DNA of 64,000 nucleotides, taken from the NCBI GenBank assembly GCA_903893805.1, contig CAITNM010000030.1, positions 62,001-126,000 on the forward strand, written 5' to 3'. The notes under the pieces were generated by a model, which was not told the origin of the DNA, ran no database searches, and saw only the letters and a program-made list of their open reading frames with translations. The DNA comes from an uncultured Alphaproteobacteria bacterium. GTDB lineage: Bacteria; Pseudomonadota; Alphaproteobacteria; Paracaedibacterales; CAITNM01. Of the stretch, positions 58,234 through 64,000 are shown piece after piece; within the stretch, counting starts at the first letter, position 1, and every line of letters starts with the position of its first letter. The translations under genes were made by a program, and so were the position numbers.

Positions 58234-58533
58234 CTATATATTCATTGATGTTAGTGTCTTTAGAATATTAGCTAATGAAGAAATAATTTTTGTTTTGACT
58301 TCAAACTCCAACATTAACTCTTTAAGCATAGGGGCAATTTGCTCAATGTTACCAACTCCACCTGCATAATTTGTCATCATTCCTTCAACGTCATTAGCTT
58401 TATTTAAAAATTCTTTCATATCGGCTTTGAAAAAATCTCCAAAGCTGCCTCCATCTGTAGATGCTGTTGATAGTTTCTGAGAAGGTATTGGGCCAACTGA
58501 TGACAATAATCCAGATTTAATAGCTTCGACCAT
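58234..58533 (-). CDS. Probable flagellar hook-basal body protein FliE, divergent
   Basis: A 99-residue protein at the end of the flagellar run. Size, the early FGDFFKADMKEFLNKANDVE (like FliE's helical start), a mid-region NIEQIAPMLKELMLEFEVK and the terminal helix ending TLTSMNI all fit the FliE pattern, but the classic VQVRNKxxxAYxEIMxM stretch is only loosely matched (KIISSLANILKTLTSM). FliE joins the MS ring to the rod. The alternative is another small rod or type III export protein. Confidence 0.5.
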   Translation of the reverse strand: MVEAIKSGLLSSVGPIPSQKLSTASTDGGSFGDFFKADMKEFLNKANDVEGMMTNYAGGVGNIEQIAPMLKELMLEFEVKTKIISSLANILKTLTSMNI

Positions 58534-58577
58534 AAATACACAAAAGTAAAATTCCTACTATTAGTATGAACAAAACT

Positions 58578-59354
58578 TTAAAATGGTAAAAGCTTATTAA
58601 GATATTGTTGGCCCCATGGCGCTGACTGGGCATCGCTCAGGTCACCTCTTCCTCCGTAGCTAATACGAAGGTTGGCGATTTTTTGGCTAGAAACTGTATT
58701 ATTTGAACTGATATCTTCTCGACGTATTATTCCTTTAATTTCTATTTCACGCAGTTCATTCACAAGACGCACCTCTTCACGGCCTTGAATAACCATATTT
58801 CCATTGGGGAGAATCTGAACTATTACAGCGGCCATGGTAAATTGCATCTTGTCCTGCACATCATATGTAGCAGTTGATTTTTGAGAAGGATTACTTTCCA
58901 TATCGACCCAATCAGATAAGCGTCCAGGGGCGCTGTTTTTTTGTCCAGGAAGAGCTTTAGCTAGTCTTTTTTGCATAGGTAAGCTTTGCCCCAACACTTC
59001 TGAGACTGTAGTGCTTAGTTTGCTATCTCGTGTAATTTCAGGATTCATTCGCATGGTTTGTTTGCGGTCTACAAGCACTTCAACTGATAGCACATCACCG
59101 ATTTTTCCGGCACGCTGATCTTTGAAGAAGGCGCGAGACCCTGCTTGCCATAAAGAATTTGTTTGTCCGGTAGCAACTGGCATAGCTTCAGGCATTGGCA
59201 TGTGCACTGGTTCATAACCAGGAACATCTCGTGGATCTTTTATCTGCGTCATTTGTGGTGGCTCACCAATTGTTGAAAGATTGGTCGCTAAATTACAGCC
59301 TGGAAGCAACAGGGTGAGCAGTAATAGGACTATGGATAATTTACGCAAGTCCAT
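58578..59354 (-). CDS. flgH: Flagellar L-ring protein FlgH
   Basis: An outer-membrane lipoprotein (258 residues) forming the L-ring bushing of the flagellum. The lipobox LLPGC (Cys at about 20) follows a hydrophobic leader. Family signatures are SLWQAGSRAFFKDQRAGKIGDVLSVEV (in pieces), ILPNGNMVIQGREEVRLVNELREIEIKGIIRREDIS and IANLRISYGGRGDLSDAQ. It overlaps flgA by 14 bases. Confidence 0.95.
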   Translation of the reverse strand: MDLRKLSIVLLLLTLLLPGCNLATNLSTIGEPPQMTQIKDPRDVPGYEPVHMPMPEAMPVATGQTNSLWQAGSRAFFKDQRAGKIGDVLSVEVLVDRKQTMRMNPEITRDSKLSTTVSEVLGQSLPMQKRLAKALPGQKNSAPGRLSDWVDMESNPSQKSTATYDVQDKMQFTMAAVIVQILPNGNMVIQGREEVRLVNELREIEIKGIIRREDISSNNTVSSQKIANLRISYGGRGDLSDAQSAPWGQQYLNKLLPF

Positions 59355-60063
59355 GAATAATTTCCGCTGTGCTAGGTCCTACGACTTTTGCTGATATTTT
59401 TTTCACGTTTTGTTTTGAATTGTCATGTTGTGTTTCAAATGTGCCTGTATCTCCACAAGCAAGATCTTGAGTTGCTTGAGCTTTTGCGCTGACTATTAGG
59501 CACTGGCTGCGATAAACTACGTCGATCATATCTCCTCTCTTAATAATTGTTGGATTTTTAAGAAGTGAACGCTCAACAGGAAGTCCAGGTTTTATGATCG
59601 TGTGTGCTGATGATTTTCCAATAAGATCTGCGCTATCCATTGCAACCATTGCTGTTAATTGATCAATCGGATAAGACTGGTACCCAACATCAGACAAATT
59701 AATAATATCATTTGATCCTATTGGTCTAAGTAGTATGGGAATATTGGTGAGCCATTCTATTTTTCCTGAAAGAGTAATTTGATCTCCGGATTTTAGTTTC
59801 AAAAAGACCTGAAAACTGCGTTGCTGTGGAGGTATAATCAATTCATCAACGCTTGCATTATCTAAGTTTGCGCTTTCTGGAAAAGCTTCTGATGGCATTT
59901 TTTCAATGACAACGTCAAAGTCTTTTGTGTTAATTTTTTGTCCAATTATTGGACGTAAAAACTCAACAAATTCTTGTTTTGAAAAACTTTTCCTTGAAGA
60001 TGCTTCCTCTGCATTTAAGCAAACAAAGCTAAAAAGAAGCGCGATTAAAATCATTATTTTCAT
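59341..60063 (-). CDS. flgA: Flagella basal body P-ring formation protein FlgA
   Basis: A periplasmic chaperone for the P-ring (240 residues). Signal peptide MKIMILIALLFSFVCLNA; the SAF domain (about 145-235) shows IKPGLPVERSLLKNPTIIKRGDMIDVVYRSQCLIVSAKAQA (in pieces). The N-terminal domain is less conserved. flgA sits between flgG and flgH and its ATG overlaps the flgG stop (position 60063). flgI, the P-ring itself, is not in the window. Confidence 0.92.
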   Translation of the reverse strand: MKIMILIALLFSFVCLNAEEASSRKSFSKQEFVEFLRPIIGQKINTKDFDVVIEKMPSEAFPESANLDNASVDELIIPPQQRSFQVFLKLKSGDQITLSGKIEWLTNIPILLRPIGSNDIINLSDVGYQSYPIDQLTAMVAMDSADLIGKSSAHTIIKPGLPVERSLLKNPTIIKRGDMIDVVYRSQCLIVSAKAQATQDLACGDTGTFETQHDNSKQNVKKISAKVVGPSTAEIIHGLA

Positions 60064-60863
60064 TATTTTCCCATTCCGTTTACTGCACCCATCATGGCAT
60101 CGCCGGTTTTTACAGCTTTTGTAAGCATTTCGTAGACCTTTTCAATTTTTATTAAATCAGTCATTTCTTCTACTGCATTTACGTTAGATCCTTCACGATA
60201 AGCTTGCTTAAGAAATCCACGTTGGTTTGTTCCAGGTGTGCCTGTATCTGGTTGTCCTGAAGCATTTGTTTTTACAAACAAGCTATCTCCCATTGCCTTC
60301 AGTCCTGAAGGGTTAAAAAAGGTTGCAAGTTGAATTTGTCCAACTAGTGTTTCCTGCCCCGGACTTGTTTCAGCATATACTTCGCCTGTTTGATTGATCG
60401 AAACCTTTAACGTATTTGATGGAAGGGTAATGCCGGGCTGTATTTTATACCCTGTTTTTGGCATAACCAACGTGTTGTTTTGGTCGCGGCTAAAACTGCC
60501 AACTCTTGTGTAAGCAGTTGTTCCGTCAGGTAAATCCACCAAGAAAAAACCATCACCATCAATCATTACATCTAAGCTTCTGCCTGTTTGAATTGGTTCA
60601 CCTTGTGAAAAAACTCTATATACAGCTGCTGCTTGTACACCAGTACCTATTTGGATACCTGTTGTATCAACAGAGCCAGACTTTGATGTGGTCACACCCA
60701 AGCTTCCATAATCAACATATGGAAGGTCGTACATCACTAAATATTGACGCTTAAATGCATCAACTCCTTGGGAAGCAATGTTTTGTGTTTTTATTGCTAA
60801 AAGAGCTTCTTGGCTTTGCAAGCCAGTTCGCGCAATATTAAGAGCATTTTGAATTGAAGCCAT
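60063..60863 (-). CDS. flgG: Flagellar distal rod protein FlgG
   Basis: The distal rod protein (266 residues). It opens with ALNIARTGLQSQEALLAIKTQNIAS and contains RSLDVMIDGDGFFLVDLPDG and RVGSFSRDQNNTLV, and ends with EGSNVNAVEEMTDLIKIEKVYEMLTKAVKTGDAM (in pieces), the D0 coiled-coil ends typical of rod and hook proteins. It starts nine bases after flgF. Confidence 0.96.
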   Translation of the reverse strand: MASIQNALNIARTGLQSQEALLAIKTQNIASQGVDAFKRQYLVMYDLPYVDYGSLGVTTSKSGSVDTTGIQIGTGVQAAAVYRVFSQGEPIQTGRSLDVMIDGDGFFLVDLPDGTTAYTRVGSFSRDQNNTLVMPKTGYKIQPGITLPSNTLKVSINQTGEVYAETSPGQETLVGQIQLATFFNPSGLKAMGDSLFVKTNASGQPDTGTPGTNQRGFLKQAYREGSNVNAVEEMTDLIKIEKVYEMLTKAVKTGDAMMGAVNGMGK

Positions 60864-60872
60864 AACTACCTA

Positions 60873-61628
60873 TCACACATTCTTGGCAGAGACATTCAGC
60901 ATTTTTTTACTGCTTTGCTCTTGTTCATCTATAATTTTTTGTGCATGTTCGAATTGACGCAAATATTCAATCATAAGAATACTTTCTTTTACAGATGAAA
61001 CATTTGAATCTTCTAAACCGAATTGCTTTATATAGTATTTAGTCGAAATAACGGGTTTTTGTTTTAAAGGATCTAATAGATTGTCACCTAAGCTTCTTAA
61101 CTGCTCTTGCTGATCGTCTACTGAAAAAACTCCAATTTTTCCAACAAGTACGGCATCTGCATGCACCCCGCCATGAGGATGAATCACTATGCTCTTGACG
61201 CCTTTTGGAATGATAATCGGAGATGTTTCTTGACTTAAAACTTTATAAGCTCCATTTGCTGTTACTAACTCACCGTTACTATTAAGAGCAAATTGTCCAT
61301 TTCTTGTTAATTTGTTTCCTTTAGATGTTTGAACCATGAAATACCCATTTCCACTTAGGGACACATCTAAGGGATTTCCCGTTTGACGATAAGAACCATC
61401 TGCAAGATTTCGTAGGGACTTATTGGCGCTTACAAAGTGAACAACCCTTCCTTCTTTGCCTTTTTGCGTTGTATTTACAAGCTTCACCATATGACTTTTA
61501 AAACCAGGAGTGTTTGCATTTGCTAAATTGTTTGTTGAGGTAGCTAAACGTACCCACTGAGCTTCTTGGGAAGATAAAGCAACTACATTTGGTTTTTGTA
61601 CTGAGTGACTAGGCTTATGTATATGCAT
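60873..61628 (-). CDS. flgF: Flagellar proximal rod protein FlgF
   Basis: A 251-residue rod protein with SSQEAQWVRLATSTNNLANANTPGFKSH at its start, GNPLDVSLSGNGYFMVQTSKG in the middle, and SSVKESILMIEYLRQFEHAQKIIDEQEQ at the end (in pieces). First gene of the flgF-flgG-flgA-flgH-fliE-like run; the gap to the divergent AsmA gene (61629-61749) should contain its promoter. Confidence 0.93.
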   Translation of the reverse strand: MHIHKPSHSVQKPNVVALSSQEAQWVRLATSTNNLANANTPGFKSHMVKLVNTTQKGKEGRVVHFVSANKSLRNLADGSYRQTGNPLDVSLSGNGYFMVQTSKGNKLTRNGQFALNSNGELVTANGAYKVLSQETSPIIIPKGVKSIVIHPHGGVHADAVLVGKIGVFSVDDQQEQLRSLGDNLLDPLKQKPVISTKYYIKQFGLEDSNVSSVKESILMIEYLRQFEHAQKIIDEQEQSSKKMLNVSAKNV

Positions 61629-61749
61629 GTTTTGACAATTTTTTATTAGGTTTATATGTGTCAGTGCAAGAAGTATGCCAACAAAAAACTTGAATAGAAT
61701 TCGTTAATTTCCTAAGGTGCGATAATGCAATTATTTATCGGCTAAGATT

Positions 61750-64000
61750 ATGTCGCGTAAACTTTTTTATATTCCTGCATTCCTAGTCATTCTGTTAGGA
61801 GTAGTTCCACTTTTTATTGATTTCTCAAGTTATGCGGAGCCGTATATTATTGACGCTCAAAAAATGATTGGTAGAACCATAAAGACTGGGTCAATACGCC
61901 TGCAGCTATTGCCAACGCCACGACTTAAAATTCATGATGTGATTTTAAGCAATGCACCAAACGCAAATAAGTCAGAAATGGTAAAAGTCAAAAGCGTTGA
62001 AGTTATTCTTAGCCTGTTCGATTTACTAAAAGGCAAAATAGTAGTTAAAAGTGTTGATCTAAACACTCCTGAAATAACATTAGAAAAAGCCAAAAATGGC
62101 ACAGCAAACTGGGAATTAAATATAGCTTCACCAGATTCAGAACATGAATCAAAAAAAACAACTGCAAAGTCTACAAATGCAGCTGCTGCAGGAATTGTTG
62201 TCAGCCATATTGATATATCTAATGCGACTGTTACTTATATTGACCACAAAGAAGATTCTACAAAAACATTCAAAAATTTAAATATAGAATGTGACAGTGA
62301 AACTCTTATGGGGCCATACAAAATACACGTTCACGCAGATTCAAATGAACACAACATTGATATTGCAATGCTCACAGGAGCTATAAATTTTAGTGGAAAA
62401 ACTGCATTAAAGGCAGACATATCTGTAAGTCACAAAACTCAAAAGGTACATATCAACTTAGATGGTGCGGTTGATATTTCAAAAGAACAATTCCTAGGAA
62501 AGCTTAAAGCGTCTTCGGCTGATCATCCTCTGACAGTAGAGCTACCTCATCAAAAAATTGATTTAAGAAAACCTATTGATGCCCAAGGTGATATTCAAGC
62601 TACAGCAGAACAAGTGACCATAAAGAATTTGCGTGTTAGTCACGCTATTGGTCAGTTAACGGGCTTGCTGAGCTATAACATTTCTTCTCAGATTTTTGAT
62701 GCAGACCTTAAGTTCAAGCACGAAATCGATTCTATTAATCTGCAATGCTCAACAAAAAATTTCAGTGAATTTGAATATCATATTTACAGTGAATATTATC
62801 AAGAAATATTAAAATGGTTTACGCAAGATCAAAGCTTGAAAAATAAAATTGATATTAAAGGATCCTTTAAAGCAGAAGATGATTTATTAACCTTTAAAAA
62901 AACAACTATACGACTTGGTGATGCAAATGCTGAAGCAAATATTCAGTACAACACAACAACCAAACAAACCAAGGCAACTGCCCAAATGCAAAACATACAG
63001 CAGTGGGGTCATCTTTTTGGTCACGATTTGCCCTTTTCAGGACCAACAGCCGTTGTATTCAAGCTTATGCCGACTAAAGAAAATTTGGAGGTTTCAGTTA
63101 AGGTGTCTCTTAGTAATGGCAATGTACTTTTTGATGGGTCGCTCGGAGCTAATGACCTGCTTGCAAAAGGAAACTTAAACTTAGAGCACGTTAGTTTAAA
63201 TGATTATGTTATCAACCTAGAAAGCACCGTTTTGGTCAAAAAAACTGAAATTGACTTAACGCTGAAAAAAATTGAGATGAAGGACAGGTCGGGGCTTGAT
63301 TTATTTGCAGGTGGAAAACTCATAATTGATTTGAGCAAAGAAAAACCGCATATAGCTGGTTCAATCACTGCTCAACCAATTCAATTAGCATCATATCAAG
63401 GTGATGCTGTGTATTTAAAAAGAGCGCTGTACACGCCAGAAACAATTAAATACCAATTCTTACAAATTGCTGCAAATGCTAATTCACGCTGGTCATCGGC
63501 GCCTATAAAACTACCTTTGCATGCGTTCACCATGAACTTGCAAATAAATGTACCTAAAATCACGCTAGGTGGGCTTGTTTTTGAAGCATTGCAGTCTGAC
63601 ATTAGCTTGAAAACAGGAAAATTAGGGATTCCATTTTCAGCGCATATGTATAGTGGAAAACTGAGCGGTGCGTTGCAAATTGAATCAGCAAGTGATCAAA
63701 GCATCGGTTTATCAGCTAAGTTTGATGGTATTGCGATAGAAAAAATTCAAGCTGCTGCTGCACATTTTTCTAGCGGAAAAGCCTCTGGTGAAATAGAACT
63801 AAAAACCCGTGGTAATTCACAGCATGATTGGGTAAGCAAGCTTAAAGGTCAAGCAAACTTCAGTGTGAAAGACGGCATTGTTAAAGGCTTCGACTTAAGT
63901 GCTATTACCAATTTATTAAAGAAACCTAGCAGTCTGCTTGATCTGAAAAATCTTCAGGACTGCTTTAGTGGCAGAGGTCAAACAGCATTTTCTAATGCGG
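61750..64000 (+). CDS. AsmA-family protein, partial (runs off the right edge)
   Basis: An open frame of at least 750 codons from the ATG at 61750. It begins MSRKLFYIPAFLVILLGVVP, an N-terminal membrane anchor, then VKSVEVILSLFDLLKGKIVVKSVDL (in pieces) as in the AsmA N-terminal domain, followed by long beta-rich periplasmic repeats and the C-terminal family block KLKGQANFSVKDGIVKGFDLSAI (about 700-720). AsmA-like proteins bridge the periplasm and move phospholipids to the outer membrane; that fits the mla genes. The end is outside the window. Confidence 0.9.
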   Translation, partial: MSRKLFYIPAFLVILLGVVPLFIDFSSYAEPYIIDAQKMIGRTIKTGSIRLQLLPTPRLKIHDVILSNAPNANKSEMVKVKSVEVILSLFDLLKGKIVVKSVDLNTPEITLEKAKNGTANWELNIASPDSEHESKKTTAKSTNAAAAGIVVSHIDISNATVTYIDHKEDSTKTFKNLNIECDSETLMGPYKIHVHADSNEHNIDIAMLTGAINFSGKTALKADISVSHKTQKVHINLDGAVDISKEQFLGKLKASSADHPLTVELPHQKIDLRKPIDAQGDIQATAEQVTIKNLRVSHAIGQLTGLLSYNISSQIFDADLKFKHEIDSINLQCSTKNFSEFEYHIYSEYYQEILKWFTQDQSLKNKIDIKGSFKAEDDLLTFKKTTIRLGDANAEANIQYNTTTKQTKATAQMQNIQQWGHLFGHDLPFSGPTAVVFKLMPTKENLEVSVKVSLSNGNVLFDGSLGANDLLAKGNLNLEHVSLNDYVINLESTVLVKKTEIDLTLKKIEMKDRSGLDLFAGGKLIIDLSKEKPHIAGSITAQPIQLASYQGDAVYLKRALYTPETIKYQFLQIAANANSRWSSAPIKLPLHAFTMNLQINVPKITLGGLVFEALQSDISLKTGKLGIPFSAHMYSGKLSGALQIESASDQSIGLSAKFDGIAIEKIQAAAAHFSSGKASGEIELKTRGNSQHDWVSKLKGQANFSVKDGIVKGFDLSAITNLLKKPSSLLDLKNLQDCFSGRGQTAFSNA

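Overview
The window is a dense, AT-rich stretch of a Gram-negative bacterial chromosome, most likely an alphaproteobacterium. Pointers are LpxI instead of LpxH in lipid A synthesis, a three-gene pntAA/pntAB/pntB transhydrogenase, an LdtR-like MarR regulator, a flgF-flgG-flgA-flgH order, SecB, and alphaproteobacterial-type MotA/MotB. Several Sec-exported proteins of unknown function, a eukaryote-like secreted ADP-ribose hydrolase, a thiamine-salvage permease and a decayed spermidine synthase suggest a host-associated lineage (Holosporales-like is my guess, not shown). No phage, IS element, transposase or CRISPR array was seen.

Layout. 1-1.7 kb: the end of alaS, a secreted NUDT9-type Nudix hydrolase and a small secreted protein. 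1.7-10.4 kb: ligA, an SDR with a signal peptide, trpS, the lipid A genes lpxI-lpxA-fabZ, a duplicated-module membrane protein, and mutL. 10.4-14.9 kb: gap, fumarylacetoacetase and a PAS histidine kinase with an unusual HTH-REC response regulator. 14.9-21.2 kb: an exported HtrA/Nma111-like protease, kdsA, mlaE-mlaF-radA, tRNA-Arg and sodB. 21.2-28.1 kb: a porin, two orphan secreted proteins, the pnt operon and nagZ. 28.2-35.2 kb: a TPP riboswitch with a permease, aspS, carbonic anhydrase, a fabG-like gene and lptD. 35.2-42.7 kb: dnaE, the MarR/LdtR-like gene, gltA, asnB and tRNA-Glu. 42.8-46.3 kb: the least tidy part, with a 5'-truncated speE, mrp-prmA, and a relic-like segment flanked by a direct repeat of the prmA tail. 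46.1-54.8 kb: an RHH protein, secB, prmC, cvpA, a Sel1 protein, yqgE, rnd, accB-accC and motA-motB. 54.8-64 kb: uppP, acnA, a flagellar run (fliE-like, flgH, flgA, flgG, flgF) and the start of an AsmA-family gene running off the right edge.

How the genes work together. A large share builds and maintains the envelope: LPS (fabZ, lpxA, lpxI, kdsA, lptD), lipid transport (mlaEF, AsmA), undecaprenyl phosphate recycling (uppP), peptidoglycan recycling (nagZ), export (secB) and a porin. Central metabolism is present (gltA, acnA, gap, pnt, accBC). Motility appears intact from motor (motAB) to rod and ring proteins. The most interesting items are the secreted NUDT9-like enzyme, an exact 19-nt element placed identically before a small secreted gene and fahA, the signal-peptide SDR, the XRE-REC fusion regulator, the TPP-riboswitch permease, and the prmA-tail repeat.
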